Shown: positions 23,032-33,226, counted from the stretch's first letter. The stretch is DNA of 63,437 bases from DASTPP01 sp035762175 (GCA_035762175.1 DASTPP010000349.1:1-63437), one strand, 5' to 3'. Notes: generated by a model not told the origin, from the sequence alone. Translations and numbers: made by a program.

Positions 23032-25107
23032 TCAGGCGGGCTCGCCCAGCCACTCGTAGCGCACGTTGCGCCGCACCGCCCGGAAGCCGGCCGAGCGGAT
23101 GCGCCGCTCGATGGCCGAGGCGTCGATGCAGTACGTGGTGCCCGCGCTCGAGACGACGTTCTCTTCGAACATGACGCTGCCGAAGTCGTCGGCGCCGAAG
23201 CGCAGCGCCACCTCGCCGACGTCGGGCCCTTGCGTCACCCAGGAGGCGCCGACGTGCTCGAAGTTGTCGAGCACCAGGCGGGCGAGCGCCTGGGTGCGCA
23301 GGTAGTAGGCGGTGCCGGTCTCGCCGGCGCGCTGCTTGACGCCCCGCTCGTACTGGTAGTCCCAGCAGAAGAAGGCGGTGAAGCCCCCCGTCTCGTCTTG
23401 CAAGGCGCGCAGCTTGAGCAGGTGCAACACCCGGTCGCGCGCCGCGTCGGTCGTGCCGTACATCATCGTCGCGCTCGAGCGCAGCCCGAGCCGGTGCGCC
23501 TCGCGCATGACGAAGAGCCACTCGTCGCTCGTGCACTTGGCCGGCGCGATCTTGCGCCGCACCCGGTCGGTCAAGATCTCGGCGCCGCCGCCCGGCAGCG
23601 AGTCGAGGCCGGCGGCGTGCAGGCGCGCGAGCACCTCGCGGACGCTCAGGCCCTCGAGGCGCGAGAGGTGCACGATCTCTTCGGGCGAGAGCGCGTGCAG
23701 CCCGAGCGGGAAGGTCGCCTTCATCCAACGGAAGAGGTCTTCGTACCACCCGATGCCGAGCTCGGGGTGCAGCCCGCCCTGCAGCAAGATCTGCACGCCG
23801 CCGGCGTCGACCACCTCTTGCATCTTCTGCGCGAGCACCTCGCGCGAGAGCACGTACGACTCGGCGTGGCCGAGCGGCCGGTAGAACGCGCAGAAGCGGC
23901 AGCTCGTCGTGCAGACGTTGGTGTAGTTGATGTTGCGGTCGACGATGTACGTGACGACCCCGTCGGGGTGCCGCCGCCGGCGCACCTCGTCGGCCGCCAG
24001 GCCCAGCTCGAAGAGGGGCGCCTCGGCGTAGAGGCGCTCGGCCTCCTCGCCCGAGAGGCGCCCGCCGCCGGCCGCCCGCGCGAGCAGGGCGTCGATCGAG
24101 GGCGGCCGCGGCTCGGGCCTCGTCGCCCCGGCCGCGCCGCCCCGCGCCCCGTTCGCGACGTCGGCGCCGGCCGCGCCGGCCTTCGCCGCCTGCCCGTGGG
24201 GGGCCGCGGCGCCTTCGCCGCGGAGGGCCGAGGGCGACGCCGCCCGCCCCTCGACGAGGCGCACGCGCGCCGGGGGCAAGAGGCCGGCCGCGGACGCGCG
24301 GTCGAAGAAGTGCTGCAGGCCCTTCTGCTCGTCGTCGCCGAACTCGTAGCGCACCGACTCGGCGAGGTAGCTGCGGGCGCGCGCCTCGTCGTCGCCCGTG
24401 GCGCGGGCGTAGTCGCGGGCGATCTCGGCCCGCGCGGCGAGCCCCTCGGCGAGCGCCGCGCGCAAGAGCTCGCCCTCGCCCGCCCCGATCGAGCCCGCGG
24501 GCGCGGCCCAGGCGGCGAACACGAAGGGCAGGCCGGTCAGCTCGAGCCAGGCGGCCCCGAGGTCGAGGGCGTGGGCGAAGCGCCCTTCGGCGCGCAGCGC
24601 GACGTCGCCGATGACGACCGCGCCCGTGCGGCCGCCGACCGAGGCGACCGCCGGCTCGGGATCGTCGCAGGTGTAGCGCAGGGGCGCCTTGCGGCGCGCG
24701 GCGACGACGAGGCGGGCGAGCACCACGCTCGTGCGGCTCGTCGCGTCGAGCACGATCGTGTCGAGCCGCTCGAGCGGCTCGTCGGCGAGCAGGAGCACCG
24801 AGCGCACCGGGCCCTTCGCCCCGATGGCCACGCCCGGCACGAGCTCGAGGCCCCCGAGGTCGGCGTAGGCGGCGACGGGCATCAGCCCGAGCGCGGCCTC
24901 GCCCTCGGCGACCCGCCGCGCGACCTCGGCGCTCGTGCCGCGGCCGACGGCGAAGCGCTCGGCGTAGCGCCCCCGCTCGAGCGGATCGATGGGCGGCCGG
25001 CCGTTCAGGTACGTGACGCCCGCGACGACGAGGCGGCCGTCGTCGGCGACCGGCGCGGGCGCCCCGCGCGCGACGCGGCGGCCGGCGCGGCCGGCGGGCG
25101 CGCTCAC
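23032..25107 (-). CDS. mqnA-mqnC: Fused chorismate dehydratase (MqnA) and cyclic dehypoxanthinyl futalosine synthase (MqnC)
   Basis: 691 residues in one uninterrupted frame. Residues about 20-290 are MqnA-like: VAGVTYLNGRPPIDPLE, LGLMPVAAYADL and LDATSRTSVVLARL; this domain converts chorismate to 3-enolpyruvylbenzoate. A Gly/Ala-rich linker (about 290-345) leads to the radical-SAM MqnC domain with the cluster ligands in CTTSCRFCAFYRP (about 395-407), GGVQILLQGGLHPELG and SLPGGGAEI; it closes dehypoxanthinyl futalosine into a spiro ring. These are consecutive or near-consecutive functions in the futalosine pathway and are normally separate proteins. No Met lies in the linker, so independent ATG translation of the MqnC half looks unlikely. 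The GTG start at 25107 overlaps the mqnE stop (GTGA). Confidence 0.9.
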   Translation of the reverse strand: MSAPAGRAGRRVARGAPAPVADDGRLVVAGVTYLNGRPPIDPLERGRYAERFAVGRGTSAEVARRVAEGEAALGLMPVAAYADLGGLELVPGVAIGAKGPVRSVLLLADEPLERLDTIVLDATSRTSVVLARLVVAARRKAPLRYTCDDPEPAVASVGGRTGAVVIGDVALRAEGRFAHALDLGAAWLELTGLPFVFAAWAAPAGSIGAGEGELLRAALAEGLAARAEIARDYARATGDDEARARSYLAESVRYEFGDDEQKGLQHFFDRASAAGLLPPARVRLVEGRAASPSALRGEGAAAPHGQAAKAGAAGADVANGARGGAAGATRPEPRPPSIDALLARAAGGGRLSGEEAERLYAEAPLFELGLAADEVRRRRHPDGVVTYIVDRNINYTNVCTTSCRFCAFYRPLGHAESYVLSREVLAQKMQEVVDAGGVQILLQGGLHPELGIGWYEDLFRWMKATFPLGLHALSPEEIVHLSRLEGLSVREVLARLHAAGLDSLPGGGAEILTDRVRRKIAPAKCTSDEWLFVMREAHRLGLRSSATMMYGTTDAARDRVLHLLKLRALQDETGGFTAFFCWDYQYERGVKQRAGETGTAYYLRTQALARLVLDNFEHVGASWVTQGPDVGEVALRFGADDFGSVMFEENVVSSAGTTYCIDASAIERRIRSAGFRAVRRNVRYEWLGEPA

Positions 25108-26288
25108 GGCAGCACCTCGAGGTGGCGCGAGGCCTTGCGGTCGCGCACCTTGACCGACGCCTCGGGCAGCGCGGCCTTCGGGTACTCGCGCAGGCGGTTG
25201 TAGAGCGTGTCGCGCAGCACGGGCCGCATGCCCGCCTCGCGGATGAGCCGCAAGAGGCCCTCTTGCGTGAGGCCCTGGGGGCTCGTGCTGCCGGCGGCGT
25301 GGTAGATGGTCTCGTGCACGATGGTGCCGTCGACGTCGTCGGCGCCGAAGCGCAGCGCCACCTGCGCCACCTTCGGGGTCGAGCTCACCCAGTACGCCTT
25401 GATGTGGTCGACGTTGTCGAGCATCAGCCGGCTGACGGCGATGGTGCGCAGGTCGTCGACGCCGGTGGGCCCGGGCAGGTGCCGCATGCCGTTGCCGTCG
25501 GGGTGGAAGGCGAGCGGAATGAACGCCTGAAAGCCGCCCGTCTCGTCTTGCAGCGCCCGCACCCGCAGCAGGTGGTCGACGCGGTGGGCGAAGGTCTCGA
25601 TGTGCCCGTAGAGCATGGTCACGTTGGTGCGCATGCCCAGGCGGTGCGCGACCCGGTGCACCTCGAGGTACTGCTCGGCGTTCGCCTTGTCGCCCGAGAC
25701 GCGCGTGCGCACCTCGGGGTGGAAGATCTCGGCCCCGCCGCCCGGCAGCGAGTCGAGGCCGGCCGCGCGCAGCCGGGTGAGCACCTCTTCGTTCGACATG
25801 CCGTAGTGCTCGGCGAAGAAGTGAATCTCGACCGCCGTGAAGCACTTGAGGTGCACGTCGGGCTTGATGCGCTTGAAGCCGCGCAAGAGGTCTTCGTAGT
25901 ACGAGAAGGGCAGGCCCGGGTGCAGCCCGTTGACCACGTGAATTTCGTCGGGCGGGTCGTCCAGACGGGCCTCGAGCTCGCGCCACGCCTCCTCGAGCTT
26001 CATCGTGTGCGAGCCGGGGGCGCCCTCTTCGAGCTTGGCGAAGCTGCAGAAGAGGCACGAGGCCTTGCAGACGTTGGTCACCTCGAGGCGCATGTTCTTG
26101 TTGAAGAACGCGAGGTCGCCGTGCCGCCGGGTGCGCACGGCGTGCGCGAGCTGGCCGACGGCGACGTAGTCGGGGTGCTCGAAGAGCGCCAGGCCGTCGT
26201 CGGCCGTCAGCCGCTCGCCGCGGGCGACCTTCTCGGCGACGGGCAAGAGCTCTTCGGGGAACGCGAGCAGGGGCAGCGGGCCGTTCAT
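25104..26288 (-). CDS. mqnE: Aminofutalosine synthase (radical SAM)
   Basis: 394 residues. Radical-SAM cluster ligands are in NVCKASCLFCSFAK (about 75-88). Other family motifs are EIHVVNGLHPGLPF, AEHYGMSNEEVLTRL, GLDSLPGGGAEIFHPE and QVALRFGADDVDGTIVHE. The enzyme joins 3-enolpyruvylbenzoate to the 5'-deoxyadenosyl moiety, giving aminofutalosine. Length is normal for MqnE. Both ends overlap neighbours by 4 bp (ATGA at 26285-26288, GTGA at 25104-25107), so translation is coupled along the operon. Confidence 0.94.
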   Translation of the reverse strand: MNGPLPLLAFPEELLPVAEKVARGERLTADDGLALFEHPDYVAVGQLAHAVRTRRHGDLAFFNKNMRLEVTNVCKASCLFCSFAKLEEGAPGSHTMKLEEAWRELEARLDDPPDEIHVVNGLHPGLPFSYYEDLLRGFKRIKPDVHLKCFTAVEIHFFAEHYGMSNEEVLTRLRAAGLDSLPGGGAEIFHPEVRTRVSGDKANAEQYLEVHRVAHRLGMRTNVTMLYGHIETFAHRVDHLLRVRALQDETGGFQAFIPLAFHPDGNGMRHLPGPTGVDDLRTIAVSRLMLDNVDHIKAYWVSSTPKVAQVALRFGADDVDGTIVHETIYHAAGSTSPQGLTQEGLLRLIREAGMRPVLRDTLYNRLREYPKAALPEASVKVRDRKASRHLEVLP

Positions 26289-26842
26289 GGCAGGGGCCTT
26301 TCGGGGGGGGCGGCGGCGGGGGCCGCGGCGGCGGGCGCGGCGTCGACGAAGACCGCGCGGCGGCCCGCGCGCGCGACGTAGCCCGAGAGCTCGTCGCGCC
26401 GCGAGGGCAAGTGCTTCGGATCGCCCGCGAGCGGCAGGGCGCCGCCGCGGCGGGCCGGGCCCGTCCAGTCGCTGACGCCGAAGGCGAGCGCGACCTGGGC
26501 GAGCTCGAGGCCGAGGGCGGCGTAGTCCCAGCAGAAGCGCGCGCCGGGCGGGGCCGCGAGCCGCTCGAGCGCGAGGCCGCGCAGGAGGTCGGTGCCGCGG
26601 CGCGCCTCGCCCGCGCCGACGAGGCGCACGAGCGGGCCGGGCGAAGGGGGCCCCGCGCAGTAGATGCGCACCTCGTCGCCGCACTCGGCCCGGCGCACCT
26701 CGTCGGCCGCCGAGCCGAGCGCCAAAAGGTCGGCCCCGGCCGCGCGCTCGAGCTCGCGCGCCGAGGGCGCCTCGCCCCGCAGCCGCCGCGCCACCAGATC
26801 GCTGAGGCCCGCGCGCTCCCAGGCGCGCTCTCGCAAGTTCAC
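26285..26842 (-). CDS. Small MqnE/MqnC-like protein lacking the radical-SAM core
   Basis: 185 residues from GTG 26842. The N-terminal part (ERAAGADLLALGSAADEVRR) resembles the pre-barrel segment of MqnC/MqnE (LALG-AADEVRR). The later part (LGLELAQVALAFGVSDWTG, then YVARAGRRAVFVD) resembles their C-terminal QVALRFGADD-DG segment and the closing strand. The CxxxCxxC segment and the whole TIM-barrel middle are absent. It sits between ubiX and mqnE with 4-bp overlaps on both sides and no internal stop, so it appears maintained. It may be a degenerate paralogue kept as a partner subunit of the radical-SAM enzymes; this is inference. Confidence 0.7.
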   Translation of the reverse strand: MNLRERAWERAGLSDLVARRLRGEAPSARELERAAGADLLALGSAADEVRRAECGDEVRIYCAGPPSPGPLVRLVGAGEARRGTDLLRGLALERLAAPPGARFCWDYAALGLELAQVALAFGVSDWTGPARRGGALPLAGDPKHLPSRRDELSGYVARAGRRAVFVDAAPAAAAPAAAPPERPLP

Positions 26843-27471
26843 GGTTCGACCTCCGGGGGTTGGGCCGGGGCCTCGCCCCAGCGCCGGGTCAGGCGGTTCG
26901 GCAGGCCCAGGTGGTCGAGCACCCGCGCGACCACCGTGTCGACGAGCTCGCCGACGCCCTCGGGCTTGCCGTAAAAGCTCGGGCTCGCGGGCAAGACCAG
27001 CGCGCCCTCGCGCGCGAGGCGCAAGAGGTTCTCGAGGTGCAGGGCCGACATGGGCGTCTCGCGGGGCACGACGACGAGCGTGCGCCGCTCTTTCAGCATG
27101 ACGTCGGCCGCCCGCGTCAAGAGCGAGTCGCTGATGCCGTGCGCGATGCGCCCCGCGGTGCCCATCGAGCAGGGGATGACGACCATCGCGTCCCAGCCCG
27201 CGCTGCCGCTCGCGAAGGGCGCGCGGTAGTCGCGCCCGGCCCAGAGGGGCACGTCGAGCTCGCGCGGGTGCCCCCCGCACTCGAGCGCCCAGACCTCGGG
27301 CGCGGTGCCCGAGAGCACGCACGCGAGGTCGGCGAGCTCGCCCGCCCGCCGCCGCTCGGCCAAGACGCCCAAGAGGCGCTTGGCGTAGGGCGCGCCCGAG
27401 GCGCCCGTCACGCCCACCACGATCTTGGGCCCGCCCGGCCCGCGCCCCCTTCGGGCGCCGGGCGCGCTCAC
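26839..27471 (-). CDS. ubiX: UbiX-family flavin prenyltransferase
   Basis: 210 residues from GTG 27471. Signatures: VVGVTGASGAPYAKRLL (flavin-binding N-terminus), VIPCSMGTAGRIAHGISDSLL and LVVVPRETPMSALHLENLLRLA. The enzyme attaches a dimethylallyl group to FMN, making the prenylated flavin cofactor of UbiD-type decarboxylases. Here it would serve the decarboxylase step late in the futalosine pathway (MqnL/MqnM pair); no ubiD homologue is in the window. The start overlaps the menG stop (GTGA), the end overlaps the next start. Confidence 0.92.
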   Translation of the reverse strand: MSAPGARRGRGPGGPKIVVGVTGASGAPYAKRLLGVLAERRRAGELADLACVLSGTAPEVWALECGGHPRELDVPLWAGRDYRAPFASGSAGWDAMVVIPCSMGTAGRIAHGISDSLLTRAADVMLKERRTLVVVPRETPMSALHLENLLRLAREGALVLPASPSFYGKPEGVGELVDTVVARVLDHLGLPNRLTRRWGEAPAQPPEVEP

Positions 27472-28226
27472 CGCGGCACCTCGGCCACGACGAGCGAGGC
27501 GACCCCGAGCGGAAAGAGCTCGCGCCCCCGCACGCACAGAAAGCCCGCGAGCCCCAGCTCGCGCTCGAACTCGGTGCGCTCGTAAAAGCCCTTGGTCGAC
27601 TCGACCAGGTAACGATACGCCTCGCCGTCCCCCGCGAGCAGCCGCCCGAGCGTCGGCATCACCGCCCGGCCGTAGGCCGCATAAAACAGCTTCGACCCCG
27701 CCCCGACCGGCTTGAAGAACTCGAGCACCGCGAGGCGCCCGCCCGGCTTGAGCACGCGCCTGAGCTCGGCGAGCGCCGCGGGCGGACGGGCCACGTTGCG
27801 CAGCCCGAAGGCCACCGCCGCCCCCGCGAACGCGCCCGCCTCGAAGGGCAGCGTCATCGCGTCGGCCACCACGGTGCGCGTGCGCCGGGTGATGCCGCGC
27901 GCCCGGCCCCGCTCGAGCATCTCGGCCGAAAAGTCGGCCGCCACCACCTCGCGCCCCGCGAACGTACGCTCGAAGAGCGCCGAAAGGTCGAGCGTGCCCG
28001 CGCAGAGATCGAGCAGCGGGCCCTCGGGCAGGGGGCCGAGCGCCGCGACGGCGGCCTTGCGCCAGCGCGCGTCGACGCCACCCGAGAGCACCCGGTTCAT
28101 CAGATCGTAGCGGCCCGAGAGCCGGTCAAACATCGCCCGCGTCGCCGCCGCGTGCTCGGCCTCGACGCCCCGGCGCTCGCCAAGGCCCGCCACCGGCTTG
28201 CCGGCGGCCGAATTCGTGGTCGTCAT
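27468..28226 (-). CDS. menG: Demethylmenaquinone methyltransferase (MenG/UbiE)
   Basis: 252 residues. UbiE signatures: FDRLSGRYDLMNRVLSGGVD at the start of the domain, LLDLCAGTLDLSALF (motif I), AVAFGLRNVARP and ELRRVLKPGGRLAVLEFFKP. It methylates the quinone ring in the last step of menaquinone synthesis. First gene of the operon. In motif I the usual DVA-GTGD is replaced by DLCAGTLD, a conservative change. The promoter should lie in 28227-28500. Confidence 0.93.
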   Translation of the reverse strand: MTTTNSAAGKPVAGLGERRGVEAEHAAATRAMFDRLSGRYDLMNRVLSGGVDARWRKAAVAALGPLPEGPLLDLCAGTLDLSALFERTFAGREVVAADFSAEMLERGRARGITRRTRTVVADAMTLPFEAGAFAGAAVAFGLRNVARPPAALAELRRVLKPGGRLAVLEFFKPVGAGSKLFYAAYGRAVMPTLGRLLAGDGEAYRYLVESTKGFYERTEFERELGLAGFLCVRGRELFPLGVASLVVAEVPR

Positions 28227-28423
28227 TGCCTCACCTGCCCCCGAACCGGTCGCTACGCCTGCCCGCGGCCGGCGTCAGCCTCGCCCGCAGGCCCCCCCCG
28301 CCCCAAATGGCCTGATCGTGCCCAGGGAGGGGCTCGAGGGGGCGTCGGGGCCGCGTAGAGTTGCCCCCCGAGCATGGGGGTCGGACAAAGCTGGCGTAAT
28401 TCTTGGCGGGCATCGGGCGTCGG

Positions 28424-28437
28424 AAGTTTCAAAACTT
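28424..28437. promoter_or_regulatory. Candidate operator palindrome upstream of menG
   Basis: aagttt-ca-aaactt is an AT-rich dyad (6-base arms, 2-base spacer) in a genome region where such runs are rare, about 200 bp upstream of the menG start. It could bind a dimeric regulator. No regulator is assigned. Confidence 0.3.
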
Positions 28438-28504
28438 TCTGAACGCCGTGAGTCTAGAGGCCCCCCTCCCCCCGGTCAACCCTCCCGGGGGGGTGAGTCA
28501 AGGG

Positions 28505-28553
28505 CTCTGGCCTGCCCGGCTCGCTCGCAGCGAAGGGGTCAGGCAGGCAGAGG
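28505..28553. terminator. Hairpin after the outer-membrane protein gene
   Basis: The arms ctctggcctgcc (28505-28516) and ggcaggcagagg (28542-28553) pair over 11-12 bases with one bulge, about 105 bp beyond the stop of the minus-strand gene at 28659. Position suggests a terminator or transcript-stability element. Confidence 0.4.
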
Positions 28554-28658
28554 CGAGCGGTAGGCTTTGAGAACTCGAACGACGCCCCGGCCGGCCAAGG
28601 CTCGAAGCGGTGGGGCGGAGCGTGGGGCGGGCGTTGGGGCGGCGACCGGCGGGTCCGC

Positions 28659-29744
28659 TCAATGGTAGGTGAAGGTGCCGAGCAGGCCGAAGGTCGTGAG
28701 CGATGCTTCGGACTCGCCCCGGCCGTTGTCCAAGGTCGGGCTCGTGTGCATCAAGCGCCCCAAGACGCCCATGCTCCACTGTTCGCCGACCCACCATTCG
28801 TAGCCCACGCCGAGCATGACGCCCGCGCTGGAGCCGGTGAAGGCGGGGCCCGACGGCATACTGAGGGTGGTCGTGCTGAGGCCCAACGCGCCCTGGACGT
28901 GCAAGCCACGCTGGGCGTTCGGGTAGTAATCGACGAAGGGCCCGATCAAGGTCAACACCCCGCCGTCTTCGGCTTTGACCTCCGGGCCGTCGGCCTCAAG
29001 ATACAAGGTAGGCAGGAAGGTCGGGTACGAACCGCCGCCGACCACGAGGCCGGGGGCGACGGTGCCGCCGAGAGCGAGTTCGAGCCCCGCACCCGTGCCC
29101 GAAAGGTCAACGTCGCCGCCGTCGCCGGTGCCCGAGAGCGCCGCCGGGCCGAGGCCGAGCCGCAGGTAGAAGCCGTCATGGCGGCGCACGCCGTGGCGCC
29201 GGTCGGCGGGCGCCTCCGCCGGGGCCGCCGCCGTCTTGGCTTCGCCGCTCTCGCTCGCGGTCGGCTCGGCCTCCGCCCTGGTGGCCGCGGCAGCCTGCGT
29301 TTCGCCTTCTTCGGCCGGCTCGCCCCCGTGCGCCGCCTCGCCGGGCGGAGGGACACCCCAGTTGTTGCCCTCGCCCTGGTCGGCGGCCGGGGCCGGCTTC
29401 GCCTCGCGCGGGGGCTTGGGCGCGTGGCGGCCGGGCGCGGGCGGCTTCGAGGCCGAGGGGCGGACGAGCTCGCACTCGCCCGCGTCGGTGCAGCGCTCGC
29501 CGGCGCCGCAGGCGGGGTTGCACTTGGCCACGCACTCGCCCTGCACGCAGGCGTAGCCCGGCCGGCACTCGGGCGCGCAGGCCGCGGCGGGGGCCTTCAG
29601 CGCTGGCGCGGCGGGGCGCTTGGCCTTGCCGCGGCCCCGGGCGGCGGGCGGCTCTTGGGCGCCGGCGAAGAGCGAGGTGCTCAGCGTGGCGGCGAGGGCG
29701 AGGGCGGACGAAAGGCGGACGGCGGAGAAACGGATCGTGGACAT
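28659..29744 (-). CDS. Putative outer-membrane beta-barrel protein with Cys-rich N-terminal module
   Basis: 361 residues. Signal peptide (about 1-29, ending AGAQ). A Cys-rich module (about 50-95: CAPECRPGYACVQGECVAKC, then CGAGERC) looks like the small CxxG-rich knots found before surface proteins. A Pro/Ala/Glu linker (100-190) follows. The C-terminal 170 residues alternate hydrophobic and polar residues (YLRLGLGPAAL, GLELALGG, VMLGVGYEW) and end in TFTYH with an aromatic near the terminus, typical of outer-membrane barrels. Function unknown. Upstream of ATG 29744 lies an AT-rich stretch (29770-29800) that should be its promoter. Confidence 0.75.
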   Translation of the reverse strand: MSTIRFSAVRLSSALALAATLSTSLFAGAQEPPAARGRGKAKRPAAPALKAPAAACAPECRPGYACVQGECVAKCNPACGAGERCTDAGECELVRPSASKPPAPGRHAPKPPREAKPAPAADQGEGNNWGVPPPGEAAHGGEPAEEGETQAAAATRAEAEPTASESGEAKTAAAPAEAPADRRHGVRRHDGFYLRLGLGPAALSGTGDGGDVDLSGTGAGLELALGGTVAPGLVVGGGSYPTFLPTLYLEADGPEVKAEDGGVLTLIGPFVDYYPNAQRGLHVQGALGLSTTTLSMPSGPAFTGSSAGVMLGVGYEWWVGEQWSMGVLGRLMHTSPTLDNGRGESEASLTTFGLLGTFTYH

Positions 29745-30221
29745 GGTCGCTTTCTCGAATGAACGGGGGTGGTAATTTTCGTGTATTTAAGAAATAGTGA
29801 GGGGCCGCTCTTTCGGACGGCCCCGAGGCCTCTGCTTTCCCTCTCGGCCCGGGCTCCGGCCCGGTTGCGTGCATTCGGAAAAAAATCGGGGGGCCCTTCC
29901 GGGCGGGGCGCGGAGGCCTTCGCGGAGGGGGCGAGCGGCGGGCGAAGCCCGCGGGGCGGGCGGTGGGCAAGCGGGGCGGGCGGCGAGGCCCGCGGGGCGG
30001 GCGGTGGGCCGCGGGCGGTGGGCCGCGGGCGGGCGGTGAGCGGCGGGCGGACGGTGGGCCGCGGGCGGGCGGTGGGCCGCGGGCGGCCGGCGGGCGAGGC
30101 CCGCGGGGCGAGCGGGGCCAGGGCTGGCGGGGGCGCCCGGGCGCCTTGGTGCGGGGGGGCCGATGCGCTATGCCGTGGGGGTCGACCTCGCCCCGGGCGG
30201 GGGCGGCCCTGCGAGGTCCTC
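29745..30221. other. Intergenic region with low-complexity G/C repeats
   Basis: 477 bp between divergent genes. 29778-29830 and 29868-29920 are diverged copies of one motif: an A-rich stretch, then a ggggcc-type hairpin, then gaggcct. 29935-30125 is a long imperfect array of gcgggcggtgggccgcgggc-type units. No coding sequence is recognisable, although several frames are open because of the GC content. Confidence 0.55.
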
Positions 30222-30773
30222 ATGCGAGCAGAGCGAACGGGCGGTGGGGCTTTCGGCAGGGGCGCGGGCAGGGGCGCGGCCTTCGCTCTCGGGCGCCTCG
30301 GCGCGGGGCTCGTCGCGGCGGCGGCGGCGCTCGCGGCGACGTTCTTCGCGGCCGACGCGTGGCCGAAGGCCCCGGCGAAGGGGCTCTCGCCGGTGGCGGG
30401 GGTCGAGGTGCACGCGGCCGGGCTCGGGCCGGGCGTCTCGGGGCCGCTCCGGCGCAGCGTCGAGGGCGAGGCCCGCCGCCTCGCCTGGAAGGACGTTCCG
30501 GGCGGCGAGCGCGTGGTGCTCTCGACCTCGCTCGTGCGCCTCGACACGACCCGGCGTCCGGGCGGCGCGCGCGTGAGCGCGGTCGTGGCGGTGAGCGTGT
30601 TCGGGGTCGAGCGGGGCGAGGTGAAGGCGGTGATCGAGGGCAGCGCCGAGGTGCGGGGCGAGGGCGCGCGGTCGCGGCGCGCGGCGGTCGAGGCCGCGGC
30701 GCGCGGGGCGGTGCGCAGCGTGCCGGCGGCGATGCGGCAGGCGCGCGCGGGCGAGCGGGCGAAGGGGCGCTGA
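30222..30773 (+). CDS. Hypothetical secreted or membrane-anchored protein
   Basis: 183 residues. After an Arg/Gly-rich start, a hydrophobic stretch (about 27-46, GRLGAGLVAAAAALAATFF) acts as signal peptide or anchor. The following domain (about 55-175) has alternating beta strands (VEVHAAGLG, RVVLSTSLVRLDT, ARVSAVVAVSVFG, VKAVIEGSAEVRG) and a C-terminal Ala/Arg-rich helix. No Cys and no recognised family. Start ATG 30222 is the only Met near the hydrophobic stretch; the open frame itself extends far upstream through the repeat region. Confidence 0.6.
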   Translation: MRAERTGGGAFGRGAGRGAAFALGRLGAGLVAAAAALAATFFAADAWPKAPAKGLSPVAGVEVHAAGLGPGVSGPLRRSVEGEARRLAWKDVPGGERVVLSTSLVRLDTTRRPGGARVSAVVAVSVFGVERGEVKAVIEGSAEVRGEGARSRRAAVEAAARGAVRSVPAAMRQARAGERAKGR

Positions 30774-30876
30774 GGCGGGGGCGAAGGCACGCCCCGGCCC
30801 CCGGGCCGCGCGCGGGCGAAGCCGCCGGGGCGCCGTGGCATCGACGAGGGCGCGGGGCCGCCGCGGTGGCGCCGGC

Positions 30877-31016
30877 GGCGGGCGCGGCGAAGATGGGCGC
30901 GAGCGGCGGGCGCGGCGGCGATAGGCCCGGGCGGCGGTCGTGGCGATGATGGGCCCGGGCGGCGGTCGTGGCGATGATGGGCTCGGGCGGCGGTCGTGGC
31001 GATGATGGGCCCGGGC
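30877..31016. repeat. 28-bp tandem repeat, five units
   Basis: Units begin at 30877, 30905, 30933, 30961 and 30989. The last three are almost identical (ggcggtcgtggcgatgatgg plus gcccgggc); the first two are diverged. The array ends 24 bp before the start codon at 31041, so it lies across the promoter/leader of the DUF1285-like and mutase operon. Confidence 0.9.
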
Positions 31017-31040
31017 GGCGAGTTGCGCTAAGACAGGCGC

Positions 31041-31552
31041 ATGAAGCCGGGCGACCACCCTGATTTTTTCCGCCTGCCGCCGCCCCCGGGCACCTCGCGC
31101 GAGAGCAGCCTGCGGCTCGACCGCGAGGGCCAGTTCTGGTTCGAGGGCGAGCGGGTCGATCACCCGAAGCTGCTCAACGCCCTGCACGCGTGGGTCGCGC
31201 GCCACCCCGACGACGGGCGTTACATTCTGACGAACGGCTACGACTGGACGTACTTCCGGGTCGACGACGTGCCCTTCTTCGTGCGGTCGGTGCGCGAGGC
31301 GGGCGAGGGGCTCGAGCTCGAGCTGTCCGACGGGTCGTCGGTGCCCTTCACGGGCGAGGGCCTGAGCGTGGGCGACGACGAGGGGCTCTACGTGCCGGTG
31401 GCGGTCAAGGGCGGCGAGTTCGAGGCGAAGTTCACGCGCTACGCGCAGGCGCAGCTCGAGCCCTGGCTGGCCGAGGCGGGCGAGGGGCGGGTGGGCGTGC
31501 GGGTCGGCGGGCGCGTCGTCGTGCCGGCGCCGCGGGGCGCAGGGGGCCAGAC

Positions 31553-31556
<4 letters not shown>
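31041..31556 (+). CDS. DUF1285-like protein
   Basis: 171 residues, soluble. Motifs: HPDFFRLPPPPG, SSLRLDREGQFWFEGERVDHP, GRYILTNGYDWTYFRVDDVPFFVRSV. The layout (an Arg-Glu-Gly-x-W/F-G strand, a K/R-L/F region helix, then Y-L-T-x-x-x-K/W-x-x-x-x-V-x-DVPF) is that of DUF1285 proteins, for which no function is established. It is translationally coupled to the downstream mutase gene (TGA at 31554-31556 within GTGA), so it may assist or regulate the mutase or share its pathway. Confidence 0.7.

Positions 31557-33226
<1,670 letters not shown>

Larger units (their letters stand above)
28227..28658. other. Promoter region of the menaquinone operon
   Basis: 432 bp without a gene. The part nearest menG is ordinary high-GC DNA. 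Around 28375-28445 the GC drops (ggcgtaattcttggcggg; aagtttcaaaactt), as expected for a promoter and operator. A hairpin at 28505-28553 probably belongs to the 3' end of the outer-membrane protein gene that stops at 28659. Confidence 0.5.
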
